Shown piece after piece: positions 18,547 through 28,194 of a DNA stretch of 64,000 nt; the stretch's first letter is position 1; every line of letters starts with the position of its first letter. The stretch is from positions 992,001 through 1,056,000 of the forward strand of contig NZ_JACHWN010000001.1 of assembly GCF_014191375.1 (NCBI RefSeq). The letters run 5' to 3'. Source of the DNA: Mesorhizobium sp. RMAD-H1. GTDB taxonomy: Bacteria; Pseudomonadota; Alphaproteobacteria; Rhizobiales; Rhizobiaceae. The notes beneath the pieces are model-generated. The model saw only the letters and a program-made list of their open reading frames with translations. It ran no database searches and was not told where the DNA came from. Position numbers and translations under genes: made by a program.

Positions 18547-19113
18547 TCAGAACAGACGTTCGCGGACATAGATCGTATCGCCGGGCAGGAGGGGATCGGT
18601 GATGAGGACGCGTCCCGTGATGATCTTGCCGTTGAATTGCCTGGTGATGTCGACATCGGCCTGGTTGGCGCGCGGGGTGAAGCCGCCCGCGGCGGCGATG
18701 GCCTTTTGCGCGGTCATGCCCGGCACATAGGAATATTGCCCCGCAGCGCCCACTTCGCCCATGATGAAAACAGGCCGGTAGCGGTCGATCTCGACCGAGA
18801 CGTCCGGATCGCGCAGATAGCCGTTGCGCAGCTTGCCGGCGATGGCGGCCTCCAGCTGCTGCAGGGTGCGGCCGCGGGCCGGCACCTTGCCGACGAGCGG
18901 GAAGGCGACATAGCCGGAGGGATCCACACTGTAGGTGTTGGTGAGATCGGCTTGTTCGAAAACGGTGATGCGCAGGCGGTCGCCGGCATCGAGCATATAG
19001 GGCCGGTTGAGCGCCTCGTGAAAGGCGGCGGGCGCGGGGCGATAGCTTGAACACCCGCTGCTGGCGAGAAGGGCCATGCCGAGAGCTGTCAGAAAAATAC
19101 GCCTTGTCTGCAC
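18547..19113 (-). CDS. Polysaccharide export protein (Wza/ExoF-like)
   Basis: A 188-residue export protein. An N-terminal signal with a weak lipobox-like SSGC (Cys21) precedes the Poly_export domain (YMLDAGDRLRITVFEQADLTNTYSVDPSGYVAFPLVG) and a SLBB domain (VFIMGEVGAAGQYSYVPGMTAQKAIAAAGG). It is short compared with E. coli Wza and more like the small rhizobial OPX proteins. It should form the periplasmic or outer-membrane conduit. It is the first gene of the leftward polysaccharide row and divergent from the chain-length gene. Confidence 0.93.
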   Translation of the reverse strand: MQTRRIFLTALGMALLASSGCSSYRPAPAAFHEALNRPYMLDAGDRLRITVFEQADLTNTYSVDPSGYVAFPLVGKVPARGRTLQQLEAAIAGKLRNGYLRDPDVSVEIDRYRPVFIMGEVGAAGQYSYVPGMTAQKAIAAAGGFTPRANQADVDITRQFNGKIITGRVLITDPLLPGDTIYVRERLF

Positions 19114-19290
19114 CGCTGTAACCTCTGTCGCTGCGCCGGCTTTTTCCAGTTGCCCGCAAAAACAGGCCGATGGACACGCTGTCCGGCACGCTTGATATGC
19201 ATGCCGTTATCGAATGGTTAGGGTTAATGACGGGTAAAAGAGATCTTGAAATTCTGACTTTTTTGAAACCGGGGCGACGGTCACGCTGCA

Positions 19291-19338
19291 TTAACGCATC
19301 GCTAACTTCCGATAATAATTGCCTAACGGCCGCTTAAC
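19291..19338. promoter_or_regulatory. Two CtrA-box-like sites in divergent exopolysaccharide promoter
   Basis: TTAACGCATCGCTAAC at 19291-19306 has TTAA, 7 bases, then CTAAC. CTAACGGCCGCTTAAC at 19323-19338 has CTAA, 7 bases, then TTAAC. Each is one base from the CtrA consensus TTAA-N7-TTAAC known from alphaproteobacteria. The centres are 32 bases apart, about three helical turns. Partial half-sites ATGGTTA occur nearby at about 19214 and 19342. The gap serves both the Wza-like and Wzc-like genes. Confidence 0.5.
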
Positions 19339-19391
19339 GCGATGGTTACCATGCCTGTTTACCATGCCGGAAATTGGTGTGGAGTAGGTTT

Positions 19392-21596
19392 ATGTCTGGC
19401 GCAGGCTCTGTCGGAAATGATGTCGATATAGATTTGGGCGCTCTTTTCGCCAGCCTCCGGCGTCACTGGCTGTTCATCGTGGTCGGGGCGCTGGTGCTTG
19501 CCGCGCTCGCCTTGCTGTTCTGCCTGCTGGCGACACCCAAATATCGCGCCGAAACCCGCATATTGATCGAAATGCGCGAGTCGATCTTCACCCGGCCGAA
19601 CGGCGAGACGGCCGCCGACCGCCCGGTCCTAGATCAGGAGGGAGTGAAGAGCCAGGTGGAGGTCGTTACTTCCTCCGATCTCCTGAAGAAGGTGAGCGAC
19701 AAGCTCAAGCTAGGCGATACGGACGAGTTTGGCCGGCCGTCGCTTGTGTCGCGGGCGCTCGCCGCTCTCCGGCTGAAGCCTGATCCCACGCAGATATCCC
19801 ATGAGGAATATGTGCTGCGCGAGATGCGCGACCATCTGCAGGTCTATAGTGTCCCCGATTCCCGGGTAATCGTCGTCCAGTTCTCCTCGGAGGATCCCGC
19901 GCTCGCCGCCAAGGCGTCCAATGCCATCGCCGAAGAATATATAGCGCTCCAGCGCGCGGCGAAGCTGCAGTCGACCGACGATGCGACAGGCTGGCTCGAG
20001 CCGGAAATCGCCGATCTCACCAAGCGGGTGAAGGAAGCGGAGGCCAAGGTCGCCAATTATCGCGCCTCCTCCGATCTACTGGTTGGCGAGAACGATTCGC
20101 CGATCGCCACGCAGCAATTGTCCGAAATCACCTCGGAGCTCTCGCGCGTGCGCGCCAACAGGGCGTCGAGCGAGGCGAGGGCGGCAAGCATCCGCAGGGC
20201 GCTCGAGACTGGCGCGCCGCTCGACACCGTGCCCGACATTGTGTCGTCGGGGTTGATGCAGCGCCTGCGCGAGCGCCAGATCCAGCTGAACGCCCAGATA
20301 GCCGATCTCTCGACCTCGCTTCTGGACGGCCATCCGCGCATCCGCGCCTTGCGCTCGCAGCTCGCCGATTTGAACCAGCAGATCCGCGCAGAAGGCCGCA
20401 AGATCCTCGAAAGCCTCGAAAACGAGGCCTCGATCTCCAGGATGCGCGAGACCGAGCTGACGCGCGAGATGAACACCATGAAGGCCCAGGCCGCGCGCGC
20501 CGGCGACCAGGAGGTGGAACTGCGGGCGCTGCAGCGCGAGGCGACGGCACAGCGCGAACTGCTTGAAACCTATCTGACGCGTTACCGCGAGGCGGCATCA
20601 CGCACCGGCCGCAATTATCTGCCGGTCGATGCCCGCATCTTCTCGCGCGCCGATACGCCGGCGGAGCCTTATTTCCCCAAGACCCTGCCGATCGTCGGTG
20701 CGACGTTCTTCGCCGGCCTGCTCCTGCTTTCGATCTTTGTCCTCCTGCGCGAGCTCTTCAGCGGGCGCGCCATGCGCCCCGTGGAGGGCGTCGTGCGGGA
20801 GCCGGCGAGCGAAATCCAGATGCCGGTCGCGGACGCACCCGCACCCGTGGGACCATCTCCTGAACGGGCGGAAGCAGAGGAGAAGGCGTCGCCCCGCCCT
20901 GTCCATCCCGCCCGCCCGGCGGCGTCTGTGGAGACCATCCAGCAGATCTATGACAGCTACACCACCCTCGGCGAGGATGTTCCCGAAAATCCGCACAGTG
21001 TGCACGCCATCGCCTCGCGCCTGATCGAGCTGGGCATGACGCGCGGCCTCGTCGTATCGCCGGAAGGGGACGATGGTTCCGCAGCCTCGGTTCATCTGAC
21101 GCGCGAACTGGCCGACAGGAAGCTGCGCTCCATCCTCATCGACATGACGGGTACGGGCGCCATCAGCCGGGCGATGCTCGACGGCAAGGAGGCCGCCGGC
21201 ATCACCGATCTTCTCGCCTCGGAAAAGCAGTTCACCGACGTCATCCACAGCGATCACTATTCGGATGCGCATGTGATACCCCTGGGCCTTGCCGATCCGG
21301 AGCGTGCCATGCGCGCCGTCGACCGGCTGCCGATCATCCTCGATGCGCTGGAGGCGGCTTATGACATCGTCATCGTGGAGTGCGGCCCGTCGAGCGCCGA
21401 GAACGTGAAGCGGCTGATCGGTACCGCGACCCAGGTCGTTCTGAGCGTGGTCGATCCCGATGATAATGCCGTGGCATTGTCTGCTCTCGACCTCGACGAG
21501 AACGGGCTCGATGACGTGCTCATCCTGATGGGCACCGGGGCCGACGTGCCGACGCCGCCCGGCGATGGAAGGCCGGATCCGCGCGTTGCTCTATGA
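19392..21596 (+). CDS. Wzc/ExoP-like chain-length protein with degenerate kinase domain
   Basis: A 734-residue inner-membrane protein. A Wzz domain spans about residues 14-460, with a membrane helix at 26-47, a long periplasmic coiled coil (about 180-400) and a second helix at about 432-452. The cytoplasmic part resembles a BY-kinase fold, with RSILIDMTG and YDIVIVECGPSSAENVKRL in the Walker A' and B positions. The P-loop position reads VVSPEGDDGSAASVHL, with no GKS/T. There is also no tyrosine cluster at the C-terminus. It probably controls polymer length and export as an adaptor without kinase activity. The start at 19392 gives MSGAGS; an upstream TTG or GTG is less likely. Confidence 0.88.
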   Translation: MSGAGSVGNDVDIDLGALFASLRRHWLFIVVGALVLAALALLFCLLATPKYRAETRILIEMRESIFTRPNGETAADRPVLDQEGVKSQVEVVTSSDLLKKVSDKLKLGDTDEFGRPSLVSRALAALRLKPDPTQISHEEYVLREMRDHLQVYSVPDSRVIVVQFSSEDPALAAKASNAIAEEYIALQRAAKLQSTDDATGWLEPEIADLTKRVKEAEAKVANYRASSDLLVGENDSPIATQQLSEITSELSRVRANRASSEARAASIRRALETGAPLDTVPDIVSSGLMQRLRERQIQLNAQIADLSTSLLDGHPRIRALRSQLADLNQQIRAEGRKILESLENEASISRMRETELTREMNTMKAQAARAGDQEVELRALQREATAQRELLETYLTRYREAASRTGRNYLPVDARIFSRADTPAEPYFPKTLPIVGATFFAGLLLLSIFVLLRELFSGRAMRPVEGVVREPASEIQMPVADAPAPVGPSPERAEAEEKASPRPVHPARPAASVETIQQIYDSYTTLGEDVPENPHSVHAIASRLIELGMTRGLVVSPEGDDGSAASVHLTRELADRKLRSILIDMTGTGAISRAMLDGKEAAGITDLLASEKQFTDVIHSDHYSDAHVIPLGLADPERAMRAVDRLPIILDALEAAYDIVIVECGPSSAENVKRLIGTATQVVLSVVDPDDNAVALSALDLDENGLDDVLILMGTGADVPTPPGDGRPDPRVAL

Positions 21597-22727
21597 GCGA
21601 TGCCGTCCGCCCAAAAGGCCCCGCAGCTTCTTGGCTGCGGTCCAGAGCTGGGCGTTGTTCTTGATCGCGGCCGCGGCGGCATTGCGCGCCCGATAGGCCG
21701 CGACGTGGGCGCGGCCCGTCAGGGTGAACCCCGCCATGCTGTCATAAAGCGGCTCGACGCGATCGCACCAGTCGCGCTTGTAGGGTTCGTCGCCGATGCC
21801 GAAGCTGTAGATCGCGATACCGTCGCGGCAAGCCTGCATGATGTCCTCGAAGAAGAGGAACTCGCCGGGGCTTGCGGAAACCAGATCGTCCTCGGCGATG
21901 CCGCCGAATTCCACCGTCAGATCGTCCAACCAGTAGGATTTGCCGATCACGGCGCGCAGGATTCCCGCCACTTCCAGCGCCTTCAATTCGAAAGATGCTG
22001 GCTTTTTGCCCGCCGCTTCTCCGAAGAGCGAGCGGAAGAATGCCCGCACGCCTGCATCGGCGAAGACATCGGTGATGCCGGTCCTGGCGAAGCGCTCGGC
22101 CTTCATGGCGAAGAACCTGTCGAGCATCTGGGTCGCCTCGTCAGCACTGGACGCCGTGAGAATCCGGTAGCCGCCGGCTTCCTCATAGCGGCGCGCATGC
22201 TGGCGGTGTTTCTTGCGCTTGCGCTTGGCATTGCTGCGCTCGAGCACCGCATCGAAGCCGCATGAGAGGGAGGCCGACAGCACCGGATTGGGATTGAGGG
22301 TCTTGTCGAGATGGAGCAGGGGATTGGTGATCCCGTCGAGCCGACCGACCTGCCGTGGCAGGAGCAGCACGTCTATGTCCGGCCGGGCGGCGTGAATGGC
22401 GCGTGCCAGGGCGCGGACAGCGCTCGGGCCGATCCCGCCCGCGGCCCCACGCGCCAGGACGGGAAAATTGCAATTGGCGTGCGTGCCGCCGGGAAAGCGC
22501 GCCAGCCGGATTGCGCCCGATTTCACCATTTCGAGCGGGAGGAGCAGGACCGGCGTTTCCGCTTCGTAAAGCGCCGCGATGAAGCAATCGGCATTGGCAT
22601 GTTCATGCCAGTTGCGCACCCAGGCGACCGACTGCGGCAGGCCGCTGACATGATCGGGCATTTCGTCCCAAAGGGAGAGTGCGGCGCTGATGTCGCCGAG
22701 AATTCGAGGCGATAGGCTCTCAATCAT
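21591..22727 (-). CDS. GNAT-like acyltransferase, CelD/BcsL (FemAB) family
   Basis: A 378-residue protein with the Acetyltransf_6 region in the second half: a very basic stretch NAKRKRKKHRQHARRYEE, then FFAMKAERFARTGI and the final SFGIGDEPYKRDWCD. This family occurs in polysaccharide loci and is thought to acylate sugars or lipids. The stop overlaps that of the convergent Wzc-like gene by 6 bases, which supports membership in the exopolysaccharide locus. The acyl donor and acceptor are unknown. Confidence 0.85.
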   Translation of the reverse strand: MIESLSPRILGDISAALSLWDEMPDHVSGLPQSVAWVRNWHEHANADCFIAALYEAETPVLLLPLEMVKSGAIRLARFPGGTHANCNFPVLARGAAGGIGPSAVRALARAIHAARPDIDVLLLPRQVGRLDGITNPLLHLDKTLNPNPVLSASLSCGFDAVLERSNAKRKRKKHRQHARRYEEAGGYRILTASSADEATQMLDRFFAMKAERFARTGITDVFADAGVRAFFRSLFGEAAGKKPASFELKALEVAGILRAVIGKSYWLDDLTVEFGGIAEDDLVSASPGEFLFFEDIMQACRDGIAIYSFGIGDEPYKRDWCDRVEPLYDSMAGFTLTGRAHVAAYRARNAAAAAIKNNAQLWTAAKKLRGLLGGRHRS

Positions 22728-22791
22728 TCCGCACCCCTTCCGATTGCCCGCTTGATGGATTCATAGAGGCAATTGGTGAACGAATGATCGA

Positions 22792-23016
22792 TCAGTCGTT
22801 CTTCTGGCGCGGCGGCTTCTCCATCCACCAGATGATCCACATGGCGGGGAGCACCCAGAGAACGCCGGTGAAAAGGAAATAGAGAAGATGCACCCAGCCG
22901 CTCGACTGGCCGAGGTGAGCGACCGCAATGATCGTGGCGAGCAGCGCATAGATCGAGACAAGCGCCACCAGCAGAAACGTCCCGATCAGTTTTTTCAGCC
23001 TCACAGGCATCGGCAT
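22792..23016 (-). CDS. DUF2842 small membrane protein
   Basis: A 74-residue protein with two membrane helices (about residues 10-33 and 42-64) and the ending WIIWWMEKPPRQKND, which matches DUF2842 proteins of rhizobia. An internal ATG two codons in (MPVRLKK) is an alternative start. It is divergent from heme A synthase, a common neighbour. Function is unknown. Confidence 0.82.
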   Translation of the reverse strand: MPMPVRLKKLIGTFLLVALVSIYALLATIIAVAHLGQSSGWVHLLYFLFTGVLWVLPAMWIIWWMEKPPRQKND

Positions 23017-23176
23017 CTCACTTTCGTTGCGGCTTAACTAACGCTTCGGAGCCGAAAGGAAAAGGGGGAATGCGGTCATCACAAGAAGGAACGCGACGGC
23101 GTGTCGCGTGGTATCTCCTTGTAATGCGGACCGGTATGCGGCACCTATCCGCCGAGTGAATGCAGGAGTGGATAGC

Positions 23177-24247
23177 ATGGCGACAACGGCGATGGGCGGC
23201 GGTCTCGTGTCGATGACCGAGCGGGAGACACGCAACCGGCGTGCCGTGCGCTATTGGCTCTACGCGGTTTTCGTCGTCCTCATCGCCATCGTCATGGTCG
23301 GCGGCGCGACGCGCATGACTGGTTCCGGCCTCTCCATCACCGAGTGGAAACCCATCCACGGCGTGATCCCGCCGCTGAACCAGGCGGAATGGGACGAGGA
23401 ATTCGAGAAATACAAGCAGATCCCGCAATATGTCGAGATCAACAAGGGGATGAGCCTTGAGGAGTTCAAGGGCATCTTCTGGTGGGAATGGGCGCACCGG
23501 ATGCTCGCGCGGGGCGTCGGGTTTTTGGTCGCAATCCCGCTCGCCTTCTTCTGGCTGACCGGCAGGCTCGAACGCGGATTGAAGCCGCGCCTCCTCGGTA
23601 TCCTGGCGCTTGGCGGCCTGCAGGGCGCGATCGGCTGGTGGATGGTCGCCTCCGGCCTCGTCGAGCGCACCAGCGTCAGCCAATACCGGCTCGCCATGCA
23701 TCTGACGCTCGCCTGCATCATCATAACAGCCGTCTTCTATGTCGCGCGTGGCCTTGCCACCTATACCGAACGGCCGGCAGACCGCGCCATCCAGCGCTTC
23801 GCCGGTTGGATGGTCGTGGCCGTCCTGGTGCAGATTTATCTCGGAGGCCTCGTGGCCGGGCTGCATGCCGGCCTCACCTACAACACCTGGCCGCTGATGG
23901 ATGGCGCGATCATCCCGTCCGATCTCTTCATCCAGTCGACCTGGTGGCGCAACCTCTTCGAAAACCCGAAGACGGTGCAGTTCGTCCATCGCATGTTCGC
24001 CTATACGGTGCTGGTTCTGGCTGTTCTCCATGCCGTTCAGGCCTGGCGGGATGCACCGGAGACCACCCATGCGCGCCGCACGATGGTGCTGGTCGCGCTG
24101 ATCGTCGCGCAGGCCGCCATCGGCATCGCAACGCTGCTTACGAGCGTGCCGATCCACTGGGGTCTGACGCATCAGGCCTTCGCACTGGTGGTCCTTGCCT
24201 TCGCCGTGGCGCACTGGCGCGCCACCAAGGGGGCTTATGCAGGGTAG
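23177..24247 (+). CDS. ctaA: Heme A synthase (COX15/CtaA)
   Basis: A 356-residue, eight-helix membrane enzyme that oxidises heme O to heme A for cytochrome oxidase. Type-2 (COX15) features are [53 protein letters not shown] and IHWGLTHQA; the last four carry histidines at the heme positions. ATG 23177 gives MATTAMGG; 23213 is a shorter alternative. Its end overlaps the convergent kinase gene by 13 bases. Confidence 0.95.
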   Translation: MATTAMGGGLVSMTERETRNRRAVRYWLYAVFVVLIAIVMVGGATRMTGSGLSITEWKPIHGVIPPLNQAEWDEEFEKYKQIPQYVEINKGMSLEEFKGIFWWEWAHRMLARGVGFLVAIPLAFFWLTGRLERGLKPRLLGILALGGLQGAIGWWMVASGLVERTSVSQYRLAMHLTLACIIITAVFYVARGLATYTERPADRAIQRFAGWMVVAVLVQIYLGGLVAGLHAGLTYNTWPLMDGAIIPSDLFIQSTWWRNLFENPKTVQFVHRMFAYTVLVLAVLHAVQAWRDAPETTHARRTMVLVALIVAQAAIGIATLLTSVPIHWGLTHQAFALVVLAFAVAHWRATKGAYAG

Positions 24248-25068
24248 GCGGAAAGCCGTAAGCTCCTGAGCGCGGTCGCGATTTTCAGTTCCCGCGTTTC
24301 ATCCACATCATTCCCGTCCTCGCGATGCCATGCCGCGGAAAGGCAGCCATAGGCGAAGGCGTAGTCGAGGATGAAGGCCGGATGCCGGTGGATAACGGGC
24401 GCGAAATGCTCCGCAATGCGCCGGGCTCTCGGCATATCGAGGCAGAGATCGTCCCGGTCGAGCGGATTGTAGAAGATATTGGCCGCATCGAATGCCGCGT
24501 CGCCGACGAGCCCGTGCGGGTCGATCGCCAGCCAGCCGCGCGGGCTCTCGATGATGTTCTCATGATGGATGTCGCCATGGAGCGGGATGGCCTCATGCGG
24601 CGTCGCCAGCAGGCGCTTGGCAAGCGCTGCAGCCTCCGCATAGATCGGCTTCTCGGCCGCCACCGCGAACAGCCCGGAAAAATGCTTCTCCAGCGGCTGC
24701 AGATCGGCGGGAACAGGCGAGGGGGAGGGTGTGTGCAGCGCGGCGAGGACCTTCCCGAAAATTTCGATACACTCGCTGTCCTTGCCCGCGTTCAGATGCT
24801 CTTCGAGATGATAGCTGCCCGCATATTCGAGCAGCATCGCCGTGCCCTTGAGGTCGTAGAGCCGGGCCGCGCCATGGCCATCCCGCCACTCAAGATAATG
24901 CGCGCCGCGCAGCTCCTCCATGCCGGCTGGCTTCAGCTTCTTCACCACCAGCGGTACGCCGGGATGAATTGCGCTGTCCACCTTCCAGACATGGCTCGAA
25001 TGCGTATCCGCCAGCGGCTCGAACGAGCCGATATTCCATTCGGCGGGAAACAGCGGCGTGCTATCCAT
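24235..25068 (-). CDS. Aminoglycoside/hydroxyurea phosphotransferase-like kinase
   Basis: A 277-residue kinase-like protein of the APH fold. The catalytic loop [28 protein letters not shown] contains the HGDxxxxN motif and the metal-binding aspartate. The pattern [25 protein letters not shown] fits the APH(6)/hydroxyurea kinase group. VVKKLKPAG near residue 45 supplies the ATP-binding lysine. The start at 25068 is chosen for AAGGA about 9 bases upstream; 25089 is an alternative. Being chromosomal and among housekeeping genes, its physiological substrate need not be an antibiotic. Confidence 0.87.
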   Translation of the reverse strand: MDSTPLFPAEWNIGSFEPLADTHSSHVWKVDSAIHPGVPLVVKKLKPAGMEELRGAHYLEWRDGHGAARLYDLKGTAMLLEYAGSYHLEEHLNAGKDSECIEIFGKVLAALHTPSPSPVPADLQPLEKHFSGLFAVAAEKPIYAEAAALAKRLLATPHEAIPLHGDIHHENIIESPRGWLAIDPHGLVGDAAFDAANIFYNPLDRDDLCLDMPRARRIAEHFAPVIHRHPAFILDYAFAYGCLSAAWHREDGNDVDETRELKIATALRSLRLSAYPA

Positions 25069-25094
25069 GCGATCGGGTCCTTCATGCATATCGA

Positions 25095-26045
25095 TTACTC
25101 AGCCCATTCAGGATCTGCGGTGAAGACGATGGTGAGCCAGCGGTCGGGGCCGGCATCGCCAAGCGCGTCGCCGATTTCGTCGCGCAGCGCGTCCCATTCC
25201 TCGATGGTCCTTGCCGCACTCGCGGATGGGACGATGAAATAAAGCTCGATCTGGGTGCTGCGTCCCACCTTCGCGGCATAGGCGCGATAGAAGGAGAAGC
25301 CGTATTTTTCGGTGAAGCGCCCTGCGACCGCCTCGACATGCTGAAGCAGCGGCGCTGGTGTGATCAGCATCACTTCGGAGAAGGCCTGCCGCACCGTCGA
25401 AATCGGCAGGGGGATAATGATCAGGCAGACCAGCATCAAGACGCCAGGGTCTATGTAAGGCGAGAGCCACTGCCATTGCGTGTCCTGTATGGCAAGGCCG
25501 AGACAGAAGGCGAGAAGCAGTGCGGCGGTAATGCCGCCATCCATGGTCCAGCTCTTTATGTCGATCCGCAGGAAATCAGAGCGGATCGTGCGGTTGGCGC
25601 GAGTCTCGGCAGTCGCCATCGTGAAGCAGACGGCGGCAGCTATGGCGGCATAAAGGAGCGCCCACTCGAATTCCAGGTCGTGTCCGCCCTCAAGCAGGTT
25701 CGATGCGGCGTTGAGGAAAGCGTAGACCGCGACGCTGATGAGAAGCAGGCCGTTCAGCCCGACGATCATCGGCTCGAAATGCCAGAACCCCATCGAGAAG
25801 CGTTTGCGCAGGCGCGGCGATAGCCTCTGCGAGGTGGCATAGGAGGTGATGAGCCGGGTGACGATGAGCGCAAGGAAGCTCATGCCCGCATCGACAAGCG
25901 AGTAGATGCCATCGAAGACGATGGAAAAGGAGCCGGAAAGGAGACCGAAGGCGACGCCTACGGCAGCGATGAAGATCGTCACGGCGATCGAGATGCGCAG
26001 GATGCCCCGCTCATTGCCAAAATCGAAGAATGCACTCTTGTTCAT
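25095..26045 (-). CDS. Cation diffusion facilitator family transporter
   Basis: A 316-residue membrane protein with about six helices and a cytoplasmic C-terminal domain. The second helix contains FDGIYSLVDAGMSFLAL, with the paired acidic residues used for metal in this family, and the fifth contains SWTMDGGITAALLL. The C-terminal domain (VAGRFTEKYGFSFYRAYAAKVG) is ferredoxin-like. The usual histidine of HxxxD is absent from both helices, so the metal preference is uncertain. ATG 26045 has GGAAAGGGA upstream at usable distance; 26051 is too close to it. Confidence 0.85.
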   Translation of the reverse strand: MNKSAFFDFGNERGILRISIAVTIFIAAVGVAFGLLSGSFSIVFDGIYSLVDAGMSFLALIVTRLITSYATSQRLSPRLRKRFSMGFWHFEPMIVGLNGLLLISVAVYAFLNAASNLLEGGHDLEFEWALLYAAIAAAVCFTMATAETRANRTIRSDFLRIDIKSWTMDGGITAALLLAFCLGLAIQDTQWQWLSPYIDPGVLMLVCLIIIPLPISTVRQAFSEVMLITPAPLLQHVEAVAGRFTEKYGFSFYRAYAAKVGRSTQIELYFIVPSASAARTIEEWDALRDEIGDALGDAGPDRWLTIVFTADPEWAE

Positions 26046-26083
26046 TTGCATTCCCTTTCCGCGCCTGGACGAGGGGAGAGCAA

Positions 26084-26132
26084 GCACGATCTCATCCGAA
26101 AAGTCGCAGGCATTTCGGATAAGATCATGTGC
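26084..26132. repeat. Dispersed inverted repeat of GCATGATC...TCCGAAA type, copy A
   Basis: The left arm GCACGATCTCATCCGAAA faces a right arm TTTCGGATAAGATCATGTGC across about 11 bases. A related element is at 63721-63762. Elements of this sequence are widespread in rhizobial intergenic regions. It sits between argC and the upstream end of the transporter gene. Confidence 0.6.
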
Positions 26133-26202
26133 AAGACAAACAGCCGGAGCGCAATTCCGGAGTGAATCGCGCTCCGGGTGGAGAGAGCCGCTGGCGGCGG
26201 CT

Positions 26203-27138
26203 TTATCCCTTGCCCAGCATCAGATCCATGTTCTGCACGGCAGCGCCCGACGCACCCTTGCCCAGATTGTCGAGAAGCGCCACGAGATTGGCCTGCCCGT
26301 CGCCCTCCGTGCCGAAGACGAGGAGCTTCATGCCGTCGCTCCCAGCCAACTCCTCCGCGTCGACGCGCGGCAGCCGGGCCGCCGTGTCGAGCGGCACCAC
26401 TTCCACGATATCCTGCCCGGCATAGTGCTCCGTCAGCGCCGCATGCACCTTTCCGAGCGAGGGCGAGCCGTCGAGCTCGTTCAGGAAAAGCGGCACCTGC
26501 ACGATCATGCCCTGGGGGAAACGCCCGACGCTGGGGCTGAAGATCGGGCGCCGCTCGAGCCTTCCATGCAGTTGCAGTTCCGGCACATGCTTGTGGCGCA
26601 AGGGCAGGCCATAGAGGAAATTGTTCGCCGTAAGATGCTCCGGATGGTTCTTGTCTTCCATCTGCGCGATCATCTGCTTGCCGCCGCCCGTATAGCCGGA
26701 AACGGCGTTGACGCTGATGGGGTAATCGGCGGGGAGCAGTCCGGCATCGCGCAAGGGGCGCACGAGCGCGATGGCGCCGGTCGGATAGCAGCCCGGATTG
26801 GCGACGAGCCGCGCTTGCGCGATCCGCTCGCGCTGGCCCTTGGTGAGTTCCGCAAAGCCATAGGCCCAATCCGGGTGGACGCGATGCGCCGTCGAGGTGT
26901 CGATGACGCGCGTCGAATTATGTCCTTCGAGCAGCGAAACCGCCTCGCGGGAGGCATCGTCCGGCAGGCAGAGGATGGCGATATCGGCAGCGCGCAAATA
27001 GTCTGCGCGCAGATCCTTGTTGCGCCGCTCCGCCTCGGGGATCGAGATCACGTCGAGATCGTCGCGGCCGGCAAGGCGCGTCCGGATCTGCAGGCCCGTC
27101 GTGCCATGCTCGCCATCAATGAAGATTTTCGGTTTCAT
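26203..27138 (-). CDS. argC: N-acetyl-gamma-glutamyl-phosphate reductase
   Basis: A 311-residue enzyme of arginine synthesis that reduces N-acetylglutamyl phosphate to the semialdehyde. The Rossmann start is [17 protein letters not shown], and the catalytic cysteine is C117 in [19 protein letters not shown] and [10 protein letters not shown] follow. The length and [12 protein letters not shown] start fit the short type-2 ArgC seen in rhizobia rather than the about 345-residue type 1. It lies just downstream of the agmatinase gene on the same strand. Confidence 0.95.
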   Translation of the reverse strand: MKPKIFIDGEHGTTGLQIRTRLAGRDDLDVISIPEAERRNKDLRADYLRAADIAILCLPDDASREAVSLLEGHNSTRVIDTSTAHRVHPDWAYGFAELTKGQRERIAQARLVANPGCYPTGAIALVRPLRDAGLLPADYPISVNAVSGYTGGGKQMIAQMEDKNHPEHLTANNFLYGLPLRHKHVPELQLHGRLERRPIFSPSVGRFPQGMIVQVPLFLNELDGSPSLGKVHAALTEHYAGQDIVEVVPLDTAARLPRVDAEELAGSDGMKLLVFGTEGDGQANLVALLDNLGKGASGAAVQNMDLMLGKG

Positions 27139-27225
27139 GCGTCTTGCCTTTAATCCATATTTTTCAAAATGATGCGGAAAATTTCGGAATCTGTTTCCGA
27201 AGCGCTTGAATCGATATGCGAGGCC

Positions 27226-28176
27226 TCATCGTCGCGCTTTTTTCTCCGCAAGCAGGCCCAGATAATACATGGCGATCGTCGCACCCGCGATCGCCGTAAT
27301 ATCGGCATGATCATAGGCCGGTGCAACTTCGACGACATCGGCGCCGACAATGTCGAGCCCGCCGAGCTGACGCAGGACCGACAGTATTTTGGCCGAGGAG
27401 GGGCCGCCGGCGACCGGCGTGCCCGTGCCCGGCGCATAGGCGGGGTCCAGGCAGTCGATGTCGAATGTCAGATAGACCTTGCGTCCGGCAGTCCGCTCCG
27501 CAATCGCCTGGGCGATTGCCGCGGCTGACATTTCCTCCACTTCATGGCCGTGGACGAGCCTGATGCCGCAATCCTCCGGCGCATGGGTGCGGATGCCGAT
27601 CTGGATCGAGTGAGCCGGGTCGATCACGCCGTCGCGCACCGCGCGGCCGACGAAGGAACCATGATCGATCCGCCTGCCATCGTCGAACCAGGTATCCTGA
27701 TGCGCGTCGAACTGCACCAGCGCCAGCGGTCCGTATTTTGCGGCGTGCGCTTTCAGGAGCGGCCAGGTGACGAAATGGTCGCCGCCGAGCGACAGCAGGA
27801 ACGCATTCGATTTGAGGATCTTCGCTGCTTCCCGTTCGATGGTCGCCGGCGTCTTCTGGTGATTGCCGTAGTCGAGCAGGCAATCGCCGTAATCGATCAC
27901 GGCGAGTTCCGTGAAGAGATCGCGCTCGAAGGGATATTGCGGGTCATTGTCGAAGATGGCCGAAGCCCGCCGGATCGCCTGCGGGCCGAACCGCGCGCCC
28001 GGCCGGTTGGAAACCGCCGCGTCGAAGGGAATGCCCCAGACGACCGCATCCGCGCCCTTGAGGTTCTTGGTGTAGCGCCGCCGCATGAAGGACAGCGCGC
28101 CCGCATAGGTCGGATCCGTTGCGGCGCCTGTGAGCTCGCGTGCGGTGAAGGCGTGGTCGATGGTTCTAGAGGGCAT
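27226..28176 (-). CDS. speB: Agmatinase
   Basis: A 316-residue ureohydrolase. The binuclear manganese ligands are visible: H134 in SLGGDHFVTW, D157/H159/D161 in FDAHQDTW, and D239/D241 in TFDIDCLDPAYAPGTGTP. Agmatinase hydrolyses agmatine to putrescine and urea. Related guanidino hydrolases share the motifs, so substrate is by family and neighbourhood (argC lies next downstream). Length is typical. Confidence 0.92.
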   Translation of the reverse strand: MPSRTIDHAFTARELTGAATDPTYAGALSFMRRRYTKNLKGADAVVWGIPFDAAVSNRPGARFGPQAIRRASAIFDNDPQYPFERDLFTELAVIDYGDCLLDYGNHQKTPATIEREAAKILKSNAFLLSLGGDHFVTWPLLKAHAAKYGPLALVQFDAHQDTWFDDGRRIDHGSFVGRAVRDGVIDPAHSIQIGIRTHAPEDCGIRLVHGHEVEEMSAAAIAQAIAERTAGRKVYLTFDIDCLDPAYAPGTGTPVAGGPSSAKILSVLRQLGGLDIVGADVVEVAPAYDHADITAIAGATIAMYYLGLLAEKKARR

Positions 28177-28194
28177 GGTTGGCTTCCGGGATAA

